From assembly GCF_000243075.1 (NCBI RefSeq), contig NC_016745.1:3450538-3514537 (forward strand): a stretch of 64,000 nucleotides of DNA. The letters are read 5' to 3'. The stretch's first letter is position 1, and each line of letters starts with the position of its first letter. The translations under genes were made by a program, and so were the position numbers. Below are positions 9,618 through 17,063 of the stretch, in pieces. This DNA comes from Oceanimonas sp. GK1 (GTDB lineage: Bacteria > Pseudomonadota > Gammaproteobacteria > Enterobacterales > Aeromonadaceae). Below the pieces are notes generated by a model, which saw only the letters and a program-made list of their open reading frames with translations, made no database searches and was not told where the DNA came from.

Positions 9618-10961
9618 ATGGAACACGCCAAGCACGAGCCAACCTCTCAAACACTCCCGGCTTCCGGGGGGCTGCTGGACAAGCTGTTCAAACTGAGCGC
9701 CCATGGCACCACCGTCAAAACCGAGCTGGTAGCCGGTCTGACGACCTTTATCACCATGGCGTACATCATTTTCGTCAACCCCAATATTATGTCTGCCTCC
9801 GGCATGGATGCGGGAGCGGTCTTCGTGGCCACCTGTATTGGCGCCGCCATTGCCACCCTGTTTATGGGGCTCTACGCCAACTGGCCGGTGGGCCTGGCGC
9901 CGGGTATGGGCCTGAATGCCTTCTTTGCCTTCACCGTGGTCGGTGAAATGGGCTACAGCTGGGAAGTGGCGCTGGGCGCCGTATTCTGGTCCGGCATCAT
10001 CTTTACCGCCATGAGCTTCTGGAAGATTCGTGAATGGGTGCTCGACGCCATTCCCGAGTCACTGCGCTATGCCATGACCGCGGGTGTGGGCCTGTTTCTG
10101 GGCTTTATCGGCCTGAAAACCGCCGGCATCATTGCCGACAGCCCGGCCACCCTGCTGACCACCGGCGACCTGACCCAGCCTCAGGCCTGGCTGGCCGTCC
10201 TCTGTTTCCTGATCATCTCCGTGCTGGCTCACCGCAAGGTATTCGGCGCCGTGCTGATCGGCGTGCTCGGCACCACCCTGATTGGTCTGGGCATGGGACT
10301 GGTGGAATACAACGGCATCTTTGCCGCGCCGCCCAGCCTGGCCCCGACCCTGTTCAAGCTAGACATCATGGGCGCCCTGGACGTGGGCATGATCACCGTG
10401 ATCCTGGCGTTTTTGTTTGTGAACATGTTCGACACCGCCGGCACCCTGATGGGCGTGGCCGAACGCGCTCACCTGCGTCGCCCCGACGGCACCATTGAAG
10501 GCCTGAAAAAATCCCTCAAGGCCGACAGCGCCTCGTCGGTTATCGGCACCTTTGTCGGCTGTCCACCGGTTACCAGCTATGTGGAAAGCTCCGCCGGCGT
10601 GGCCGCCGGTGGCCGTACCGGCCTCACCGCCGTGACCATTGCGGCCCTGTTCCTGCTGTCCATCTTCCTGGCGCCCCTGGCCGGCATGGTGCCCGCCTAC
10701 GCCACCGCCGGAGCCCTGATCTACGTGGCCTTCCTGATGACCAGCAGCCTGGCCAGCATCGAGTGGCACGACTACACCGAAATGGCCCCGGCCGCCATCA
10801 CCGCCCTGATGATGCCGCTGACCTTCTCCATCGCCAACGGCATTGCCATGGGCTTCATCTCCTACACGGTGCTGAAAGTGGCCACCGGCCAGGCGAGCAA
10901 GGTGTCGGTGGGCGTGTATGTGTTGAGCGCCATCTTCGTCGCCAAGTTTATCTTTATGTAA
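9618..10961 (+). CDS. NCS2-family purine permease (AzgA/GhxP-type)
   Basis: This is a 447-residue membrane protein with about twelve to fourteen hydrophobic segments. It matches the adenine/guanine/hypoxanthine branch of NCS2: TELVAGLTTFITMAYIIFVNP near the N-terminus, the signature GLAPGMGLNAFFAF near residue 95, and SSAGVAAGGRTGLTAV near residue 330. It should import a purine base by proton symport; guanine or hypoxanthine would suit the catabolic genes, but substrate is inferred from family and context. The ATG at 9618 has GAGG 10 bp upstream; an earlier in-frame ATG at 9579 has no good ribosome site. A strong terminator follows at 10981. Confidence 0.88.
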   Translation: MEHAKHEPTSQTLPASGGLLDKLFKLSAHGTTVKTELVAGLTTFITMAYIIFVNPNIMSASGMDAGAVFVATCIGAAIATLFMGLYANWPVGLAPGMGLNAFFAFTVVGEMGYSWEVALGAVFWSGIIFTAMSFWKIREWVLDAIPESLRYAMTAGVGLFLGFIGLKTAGIIADSPATLLTTGDLTQPQAWLAVLCFLIISVLAHRKVFGAVLIGVLGTTLIGLGMGLVEYNGIFAAPPSLAPTLFKLDIMGALDVGMITVILAFLFVNMFDTAGTLMGVAERAHLRRPDGTIEGLKKSLKADSASSVIGTFVGCPPVTSYVESSAGVAAGGRTGLTAVTIAALFLLSIFLAPLAGMVPAYATAGALIYVAFLMTSSLASIEWHDYTEMAPAAITALMMPLTFSIANGIAMGFISYTVLKVATGQASKVSVGVYVLSAIFVAKFIFM

Positions 10962-10980
10962 GCACTTGTCACTGAAAGCA

Positions 10981-11010
10981 AAAAGCCACCGCATTGCGGT
11001 GGCTTTTTTG
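10981..11010 (+). terminator. Intrinsic terminator after the purine permease
   Basis: AAAAAGCCACCGC and GCGGTGGCTTTTT form a 13-bp stem with a 3-nt loop, followed by a T run. It lies 20 bp after the permease stop and closes the uraH-permease unit. Confidence 0.92.
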
Positions 11011-11023
11011 TTGGCTGTGTCCC

Positions 11024-11093
11024 GTCATGCCGGGCTTGACCCGGTATCTTGCTGCCTGCCTTGAAAAAATTCCGGCTTTCGCCGGAATGACCG
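11024..11093. repeat. REP-like palindromic element
   Basis: The stretch begins GTCATGCCGGGC...GACCCGG and ends ATTCCGG...CCGGAATGAC, giving two small hairpins nested in a larger inverted pair (GTCATgCCGG against CCGGaATGAC). Elements with this GTCAT...CCGG design are common extragenic repeats in proteobacteria. Only one copy is visible in the window. Confidence 0.5.
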
Positions 11094-11104
11094 AGAGGGT
11101 CAGT

Positions 11105-11443
11105 TCACCCCGCCAACCGGCTCATGCGCCGGCGCAGCTCGGCCATCTTGTCGTTCATCACCCGCTCAAAACGCCCCAGCTCCAGCAGCAGCCGCTCCCG
11201 GGAGCTTTCCCGGCCCAGCAACTGCTCCAGCTCTTCAATGGCGCTGTCCAGGGTCTGGGCCACTTCCCGGTTGATAACCCGGGGAAAATGAAACTTGAGG
11301 CTGGCGGGCAGGCAGGAGTCCGGGCCGCGTTCGAACCAGATCTTGAGCACCTTGTGGGTGTCGCTCTCACCCAGGCGAAAACGGCTGATGGCACCGGTGT
11401 CTTCAATGCCCATGGCGGCGAGCGTGGGGTAAGCCTGACTCAT
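11105..11443 (-). CDS. DUF3461 family protein (short paralogue)
   Basis: This 112-residue protein has the family start MSQAYPTLAAMGI, a central segment HKVLKIWFERGPDSCLPASLKFHFPR, and a C-terminal coiled-coil-like helix ending ERVMNDKMAELRRRM. DUF3461 proteins are found in Gammaproteobacteria and have no assigned function. A longer paralogue sits 640 bp downstream on the same strand (12082-12486), sharing the N-terminus YPTLAxMGI and the C-terminal ERVMxDKxxELRRxxxxL. No signal peptide or membrane segment is visible. The two copies are separated by a small plus-strand gene, so they are not a simple operon. Confidence 0.8.
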   Translation of the reverse strand: MSQAYPTLAAMGIEDTGAISRFRLGESDTHKVLKIWFERGPDSCLPASLKFHFPRVINREVAQTLDSAIEELEQLLGRESSRERLLLELGRFERVMNDKMAELRRRMSRLAG

Positions 11444-11651
11444 AACAACCTCCGTTTACAAAACAAACCCTTTACATTTTATTAACCCAAAGGCTAGCCG
11501 CTGGCGCCGGTTCCCATTAGAGCCAGTTACCGCGCAAGCTTAAGACCAGCTGGTCCCATGGAACAAGGCCGGCTGGTGCTAATGCCGGCACACGGGCCCT
11601 TCTAGAGTGGGGCCACTACCTGTGAACATTACAACAAGACAAGGAGCCGTC

Positions 11652-11900
11652 ATGGCAGCACAAACCCTTACCCTGACACTGAGCCCGGAACTTGCCACCC
11701 TGTTTGAACAATATGAAGCCCTGACCCGCGTCAGCGCTGAGCAGTATGTGCAACAACTGGTGGAAAAGACGCAGCCCACTCTGGAAGCCATGGTGGCGGC
11801 CCTGCAGGAAGCCGGCGACGACGAAGCCGCGGTGATGGAGCTGTTTGGCAGGAAAATGGCCGAGTCCATGCTGCGCCAGCAGCAGGCGGTCCAGGCGTAA
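11652..11900 (+). CDS. Small hypothetical protein
   Basis: This 82-residue protein begins MAAQTLTLTLSPELATLFEQYEAL and is mostly amphipathic helix; I do not recognise its family. The ATG at 11652 has a clear Shine-Dalgarno (AAGGAG, spacing about 6), which supports real translation, so the in-frame upstream extension to 11607 is rejected. The protein is acidic in the middle (AGDDEAAVMEL) and ends in a Gln/Ala tail. It lies between the two DUF3461 genes in the opposite orientation. The opening strand-like LTLTLSPEL followed by helices faintly recalls ribbon-helix-helix proteins, but that is weak. Confidence 0.6.
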   Translation: MAAQTLTLTLSPELATLFEQYEALTRVSAEQYVQQLVEKTQPTLEAMVAALQEAGDDEAAVMELFGRKMAESMLRQQQAVQA

Positions 11901-11960
11901 CAAACAACAAGGCCACTGTGCTCTGCATCATACAGACAACGCAGATGTGACACGAAGCAG

Positions 11961-12045
11961 CAGTGGGGATTGCCGTAGCCGACCGTCAAATGTCAGGGAT
12001 GCCATTTGCCGAGCGGCCCAGGGATGGGCTTGTAGCATGTCGGCG
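11961..12045. repeat. Dispersed repeat, copy A
   Basis: These roughly 85 bp match 50167-50254 at about 80 percent or better. Shared blocks include CGACCGTCAAATGTCA, CATTTGCCGAGCG and GGATGGGCTTG. The centre holds an inverted pair (CAAATGTC against CCATTTG) that is perfect in copy B. It lies between the small hypothetical gene and the second DUF3461 gene. Confidence 0.8.
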
Positions 12046-12081
12046 GAGCGCAACCGCACTGTTGCTTCGCACTCCTCCCGA

Positions 12082-12486
12082 TTACTTCAGCGCTTCTATC
12101 TGACGGCGCAGTTCGTCCAGCTTGTCCTGCATCACCCGCTCCATGTGCTCCAGATCCGCCAGCAACTGCTGTTTGGTGTCGGCGGTGGCCTCATCTGTTT
12201 TCACCTCACTGCCCAGTAACCAGTGCAGCTCCAGCAAGGCCTGGCGCAGGACCGGGCTGGTGTCTTCCAGACTGTGCCACTGCTCGGTTTTCTGAAACTC
12301 CACCGGTCCCAACGACCCCGGGCGGGCAAAGGTGAATTTCTTGCTGCGCGACAGCAGCGAGCCCTTTGGCCTGTGGTAATAAATCTTGAGCACGTCCGCC
12401 CGGCCCTCACGCCTGAGCTGGTAACGGCTGATGTTGTCAAAGGAGGTAATACCCATCTGGGCAAGGGTCGGATAGAGTTGGCTCAT
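12082..12486 (-). CDS. DUF3461 family protein (long paralogue)
   Basis: This 134-residue protein has the DUF3461 N-terminus MSQLYPTLAQMGITSFDNISRY, then VLKIYYHRPKGSLLSRSKKFTF, and a C-terminal helix LEHMERVMQDKLDELRRQIEAL. It is closer to the usual family length than the 112-residue copy at 11.1 kb. The middle insertion (residues about 55-100, HSLEDTSPVLRQALLELHWLL) is what the short copy lacks. Function is unknown. The conserved C-terminal helix suggests self-association. No membrane segment or signal peptide is seen. Confidence 0.85.
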   Translation of the reverse strand: MSQLYPTLAQMGITSFDNISRYQLRREGRADVLKIYYHRPKGSLLSRSKKFTFARPGSLGPVEFQKTEQWHSLEDTSPVLRQALLELHWLLGSEVKTDEATADTKQQLLADLEHMERVMQDKLDELRRQIEALK

Positions 12487-12693
12487 TGCTGCTCGCTCGG
12501 AAGTTCGTCATTCAACACACTCCGCTCACTGGCGGAGAACACTGTTGCTGCAAGCCTTCTTCCTTGAGCAGCCCCGGCGGCGACCGGGTCGAGCAACAGG
12601 CCGGCAAGTCTAGCCCGGCCCACCAACAACCAACAGGGCCAGTTCACTTTTCATACTGGTACCAGTTGATCAGACCGGGTCGGCCAGACCGGG

Positions 12694-14019
12694 TCAGACC
12701 GATACCAGCACCGTCTTGCCCCGGCAGAATTCCTTCAGCGCCGGACGCCGGGCCGGGTCTGCATCGGGCGGCCAGTGCCGACCGTGATAAGGATCCGGAT
12801 TGACCCGGCACAGGTCAAAGGGCAGCGCCCGGGCCAGCCGCTCGCCCCGGCTTCGGTCCTGCGTCCAGATAGCTGCCATGCCGTCGGCAGACAGCTGCCG
12901 GCACAGCGCCAACATGGCCGCCTCATCCGGTACCCGCAGCACGCCGCAAAACGGGCCGGCGGGCCAGGCGGGAAACAGCGTCATGGCGGGGTCCGTGCCT
13001 TCAATCAGCGTCGGCGGATAATGCCAGCCCTCCTCGTCGGGCAGGTAACCGCCACAGCGAATGCGCCCGCCCCGGCGTTCGGCCTCGCGCAACTGGCGCT
13101 CCAGCCACTCCCGCTGACCGCTCTTGGCCAGCGGCCCCAGCGCCACTCCCGGCTCGTCGGGCCGGCCGGTGCGCAGCCCCGTCAACCGGGCGGTCAGCCG
13201 TTCCAGAAAGGCGTCTGCCAGGGCGGGAGTGATCAGCACGCCGCCTTCGCTCTGGCGCCAGCTGGCCCGATAGCGAAAACAGCTGTTGAGCACCGACTCC
13301 ACCGCCGGCTCCAGCTCGGCATCATCCAGCACCAGTTGCACATCCGCCCGGGCCAGCTCCAGCCGCACCGGCTTGAGCTGGGCTCCCGCCAGGGCCGCCA
13401 TGGCCGCCCCGCCCTTGCGCTCGCCGCTGTAGGCCAGCCCCGCAATACGCGGATCCGCCACCAGGCCGGCCACCTGCTCCTTGCTAATGCGCAGCGGCGT
13501 CACCAGCCCTTCCGGCACCTCGGCCCGGGCCAGCAGCCGCGCCAGCACATCCACCAAACGGGACAAATGCTCCGCCGGCTTCAGCAGCAGGCCATTGCCG
13601 GCCATCAGTGCCGGCACCAGCAAGCGAAAGCATTGCCACAGGGGCGCCGGGCCGGCGGTGAGCGCCAGCATCAGCCCCAGCGGCAACTGGCCATGCTGGC
13701 TGCGCGCCGAGGGCAGCATGGCCTGACCATGGGCGGCAAAATAGGCGCATTCCTCGGCGCAGCGTTCCACCTCCTGCAGGCAATCGGCCAGCAGGGAGCC
13801 GGTCTCCAGGCAGAGCTCCCGGGCCAGGCGGTCGCGCTCGGCGGACAGCGTCGAGGCCAGCCGGAACAGCAGGGCCGCGCGCTCAGCGGGGGCCACCTGC
13901 TGCCACTCCTGGGTCGCCTCATGGGCCAGGGCCAGACTCTGCTCCAGCCGGGTTGCGCTCATACCGGCATGGTGGGCCAGTACCCGACCGGTACCGGGAT
14001 CAAAGGAAACAAAGGTCAT
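12694..14019 (-). CDS. Aldehyde dehydrogenase-superfamily protein lacking the catalytic cysteine
   Basis: This 441-residue protein follows the ALDH fold from end to end but is about 40 residues shorter than usual. The cofactor region GNGLLLKPAE (Lys147, Glu150) and the catalytic-Glu block LELARAD (Glu221) are present. The nucleophile Cys normally lies 34 residues after that Glu in a GQxC context. Here the stretch reads CFRYRASWRQSEGG and position 255 is Arg. The Rossmann Gly motif is also altered (YSGERKGG in place of FTGSTxVG). It probably cannot act as a normal dehydrogenase and may be a pseudoenzyme or have changed chemistry. The ATG at 14019 has AAGGAG seven bases upstream. It stands alone on the minus strand. 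Confidence 0.75.
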   Translation of the reverse strand: MTFVSFDPGTGRVLAHHAGMSATRLEQSLALAHEATQEWQQVAPAERAALLFRLASTLSAERDRLARELCLETGSLLADCLQEVERCAEECAYFAAHGQAMLPSARSQHGQLPLGLMLALTAGPAPLWQCFRLLVPALMAGNGLLLKPAEHLSRLVDVLARLLARAEVPEGLVTPLRISKEQVAGLVADPRIAGLAYSGERKGGAAMAALAGAQLKPVRLELARADVQLVLDDAELEPAVESVLNSCFRYRASWRQSEGGVLITPALADAFLERLTARLTGLRTGRPDEPGVALGPLAKSGQREWLERQLREAERRGGRIRCGGYLPDEEGWHYPPTLIEGTDPAMTLFPAWPAGPFCGVLRVPDEAAMLALCRQLSADGMAAIWTQDRSRGERLARALPFDLCRVNPDPYHGRHWPPDADPARRPALKEFCRGKTVLVSV

Positions 14020-14182
14020 CACAGGGCTCCTTGTGCAGGGCTTGCCACGCCCTCAGCCACGACATCGGCTGGTATACTGAATGCGGTGGCACTCGGCACC
14101 ACGTTTTCACCGACGTTAATAAAGGGTTAACCGGGCCACAAAGGCCAGTTACCCCCGATGAATGGAACCAGGGAGGAGTCTC

Positions 14183-15967
14183 ATGCCCGAGCCGACGGCC
14201 GGCTATTGTTCACGCTGGCAGCGCCTGCTGCCCTTTCTCGGCTGGTGGCCCCTGGTCAACCCGGCCAGCCTGCGGGCCGACGCCCAGTCCGGCCTGACCA
14301 ACGCCATCGTGGTGCTGCCCCAGGGGGTGGCCTATGCCCTGATCGCCGGCCTGCCGCCGGAATACGGCCTTTACGCCGCCATTGTGCCCGCCATTATTGC
14401 GGCCCTGTTCGGCTCTTCCTGGCACCTGATTTCCGGCCCCACCGCCGCCATGTCGGTGGTGGTGTTTACTTCGGTCAGCCCGCTGGCCGAGCCCGGCACC
14501 GCCACCTTTATTGCCCTGGCGCTGACCCTGACCCTGATGAAGGGGGTATTCCAGCTGGTGCTGGCCTTTGCCCGGCTCGGGGTGCTGGTGAACTTCGTGT
14601 CCCAGTCGGTGGTGATCGGCTTTACCGCCGGTGCCGCCGTGGTGATCGCCTCCAGCCAGCTGCCCACCCTGCTCGGCATTACGGTAGACGGTAATGGCAG
14701 CGTCACCGGCACCTGGTGGCAACTGCTGCATCACTTAACGGAAGTGGATTACTACAGCCTGTCGGTGGCGCTGTTTACCGTGGCGGCCTGTGTGGGCATC
14801 AAACGCTGGCGGCCACGCTGGCCCAATATGCTGATCGCCCTGGCCCTGGCCAGCGGCCTGGCGCTGTTGATTGATCCCGATCATGAACACATTGCCCTGG
14901 TGGGCGCCATTCCCGCCGGCCTGCCGCCCTTAAGCCTGCCGGACTTCAGCCTGGCCAGCATCAGTGCCCTGGCGCCGGGGGCACTGGCCATCAGCCTGCT
15001 GGGGCTGGTGGAAGCCGCTGCCATCTCCCGGGCCATTGCCAGCCGCTCCCACCAGCGCCTGGACGACAACCAGGAGTTCATTGGCCAGGGGCTGTCGAAT
15101 CTGGTGGGCGCCTTCTTCTCCTGCTACGCCTCGTCGGGCTCCTTTACCCGCACCGGCATCAACTACACCTCGGGCGCCCGCACCCCCATGGCGGCCATCT
15201 TCGCCTCCGGCTTTTTGTTGCTGATCCTGCTGCTGATCCCGGGCATCACCACCTGGCTGCCCCTGCCGGCCATGGCCGGCCTGCTGCTGGTGGTGGCCTG
15301 GAATCTGATCGACGTTCACCATATCGGGCTGATTATTCGCGGCTCCCGCTCCGAGACCACGGTGCTCACCGCGACCTTTGCCGCTACCCTGCTGGTGGAG
15401 CTGGAATTCGCCATTTACACCGGGGTGATCCTGTCGCTGGTGTTCTACCTCAAACGCACCTCCACTCCTCGGGTGGTGTCGATTTTGCCCGATCCCGACA
15501 GCAAGCATCCCTTTTTCGTCAACGCCGAACGCCGTCGCCTGCCCTACTGCCCCCAGCTGCGTATTGTGCGCATTGAAGGTTCGCTGTTCTTTGGCGCGGT
15601 CAACCACGTGCAGGAATACCTGCAGGCCATTCGCGAGCCCCGACTGCTGATCGTGGGCAACGGCATCAACTTTGTGGACATGGTGGGCGCCGACATGCTG
15701 GTGCAGGAAGCCGAACGCCGGCGCGAGCTGGGCGGCGACCTTTACCTGTGCAACCTGCGGGAAGGAGTGCTGCGTTTTCTGTTGCGCAACAACCGGCTCG
15801 ACGACATTCGCCGGGATCATGTGTTTATCAACAAGGGCCAGGCCATTCACCGCATCTACGATCAGCTCGACGCCGAGGTATGCCGCACCTGCACCGCTCG
15901 CATCTTTCGGGAATGCCATCTTCGGCCACCGGGGCAACCGGCGGAAAAAGCAAAAGCAGAAGGCTAA
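14183..15967 (+). CDS. SulP family anion transporter with STAS domain
   Basis: This is a 594-residue SLC26/SulP protein with an N-terminal membrane domain of 10-14 helices. It carries the family block GLTNAIVVLPQGVAYALIAGLPPEYGLY near residue 40 and TGINYTSGARTPMAA near residue 330. A C-terminal STAS domain spans residues about 455-555 (IVRIEGSLFFGAVNHV, GNGINFVDMVGADML). After the STAS domain comes a Cys-rich tail with CRTC and a further Cys (IFRECHL). Members carry sulfate, bicarbonate or dicarboxylates; the substrate is not readable here. A strong ribosome site (GGGAGGAG at 14171) selects the ATG at 14183. It precedes the cobS-like gene by about 110 bp. Confidence 0.9.
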   Translation: MPEPTAGYCSRWQRLLPFLGWWPLVNPASLRADAQSGLTNAIVVLPQGVAYALIAGLPPEYGLYAAIVPAIIAALFGSSWHLISGPTAAMSVVVFTSVSPLAEPGTATFIALALTLTLMKGVFQLVLAFARLGVLVNFVSQSVVIGFTAGAAVVIASSQLPTLLGITVDGNGSVTGTWWQLLHHLTEVDYYSLSVALFTVAACVGIKRWRPRWPNMLIALALASGLALLIDPDHEHIALVGAIPAGLPPLSLPDFSLASISALAPGALAISLLGLVEAAAISRAIASRSHQRLDDNQEFIGQGLSNLVGAFFSCYASSGSFTRTGINYTSGARTPMAAIFASGFLLLILLLIPGITTWLPLPAMAGLLLVVAWNLIDVHHIGLIIRGSRSETTVLTATFAATLLVELEFAIYTGVILSLVFYLKRTSTPRVVSILPDPDSKHPFFVNAERRRLPYCPQLRIVRIEGSLFFGAVNHVQEYLQAIREPRLLIVGNGINFVDMVGADMLVQEAERRRELGGDLYLCNLREGVLRFLLRNNRLDDIRRDHVFINKGQAIHRIYDQLDAEVCRTCTARIFRECHLRPPGQPAEKAKAEG

Positions 15968-16079
15968 CGGCGCGCTGGCCATATGGTCGGCGCGCAACTG
16001 GCCCTGTTCAGGGCCGTGGCGGGGGGTAGAGTGTGTTAACACCTTGTTACCTTTAGCCGCCGCCAGTGAGGCCAGTGCC

Positions 16080-17060
16080 ATGACCGATCTTCTTCACGAC
16101 CATCCCAGCCGGCTGCGCCCGGTGCGCGACCTGTTCAACCTCGACGTGGACATGCAGGTGCCGGTGTTCGAGCACCAGGACGAGCACGTGCCCGACATCG
16201 ATCCCAGCTACTGTTTCAACCCGGACGTCACCCTGGCCATTCTGGCCGGCTTTACCCGCAACCGCCGGGTGCTGCTGCAGGGGCTGCACGGCACCGGCAA
16301 GTCCACCCACATCGAGCAGGTGGCCGCCCGTCTCAACTGGCCCTGTGTGCGGGTCAATCTCGACGGCCATATCAGCCGCCTGGATCTGGTGGGCAAGGAC
16401 ACCATAGTGCTGGAGGAAGGCAAGCAGATCACCCGCTTTCAGGAAGGCATAGTGCCCTGGGCGCTGCGCCGGCCGGTGGCGCTGATCTTTGACGAGTTCG
16501 ACGCCGGCCGGCCCGACGTGATGTTCGTCATTCAGCGCATTCTGGAGCAGGACGGCAAGTTTACCCTGCTTGACCAGAACCAGGTGATCACCCCCCACCC
16601 CCACTTTCGGCTGTTCGCCACCGCCAATACCGTGGGGCTGGGCAACGTCACCGGCCTCTACCACGGCACCCAGCAGATCAACCAGGCCCAGATGGATCGC
16701 TGGAACATTGTCGCCAAGCTCGACTACCTGCCCCGGGAAGACGAAATTCGCATCGTGCAGGGCAAGGTGCCCCGCTACAACGATGCCCGTGGCCATGAGC
16801 TGATAAGCCAAATGGTGGCGGTGGCCGAACTCACCCGGGCCGGCTTTGCCGCCGGGGATCTGTCCACCCTGATGTCGCCCCGCACCCTGATCGCCTGGGC
16901 CGAAAACACCGAGATTTTCGGTGATACCGCGCTGGCGTTCCGGCTGTCGTTTCTCAACAAGTGCGACGAGGCCGAACGCCCCTTGGTGGCCGAATACTAC
17001 CAGCGCTGCTTTGATGAAGAGCTGCGCGAGCCCCAGGCTCTGCAACTGACGGCTATCTGA
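16080..17060 (+). CDS. cobS: CobS-like AAA+ ATPase (cobaltochelatase-type subunit)
   Basis: The 326-residue AAA+ protein is close in length and layout to CobS, the ATPase of aerobic cobaltochelatase. Walker A is GLHGTGKST near residue 71, Walker B is ALIFDEFDAG near residue 137, and sensor 1 is LFATANTVGLG near residue 180. CobS and CobT form a ring complex that drives metal insertion by the large subunit CobN. It is followed 3 bp later by a CobT-like gene, so the pair is co-translated. No cobN or other cobalamin gene is in the window, so the partner and target are uncertain. The ATG at 16080 has GTGAGG upstream, with no basis for the longer in-frame extension through the SulP gene. Confidence 0.82.
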   Translation: MTDLLHDHPSRLRPVRDLFNLDVDMQVPVFEHQDEHVPDIDPSYCFNPDVTLAILAGFTRNRRVLLQGLHGTGKSTHIEQVAARLNWPCVRVNLDGHISRLDLVGKDTIVLEEGKQITRFQEGIVPWALRRPVALIFDEFDAGRPDVMFVIQRILEQDGKFTLLDQNQVITPHPHFRLFATANTVGLGNVTGLYHGTQQINQAQMDRWNIVAKLDYLPREDEIRIVQGKVPRYNDARGHELISQMVAVAELTRAGFAAGDLSTLMSPRTLIAWAENTEIFGDTALAFRLSFLNKCDEAERPLVAEYYQRCFDEELREPQALQLTAI

Positions 17061-17063
17061 ACC

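Noticed and set aside
12694..14019. ALDH-like gene as a frameshifted pseudogene
   Set aside because: The frame is continuous, and ALDH motifs are in register before and after the missing Cys, so a shift does not explain it.
15672..16079. N-terminal extension of the CobS-like protein into the SulP gene
   Set aside because: The in-frame upstream codons lie within SulP coding sequence; the ATG at 16080 has its own ribosome site and matches family length.
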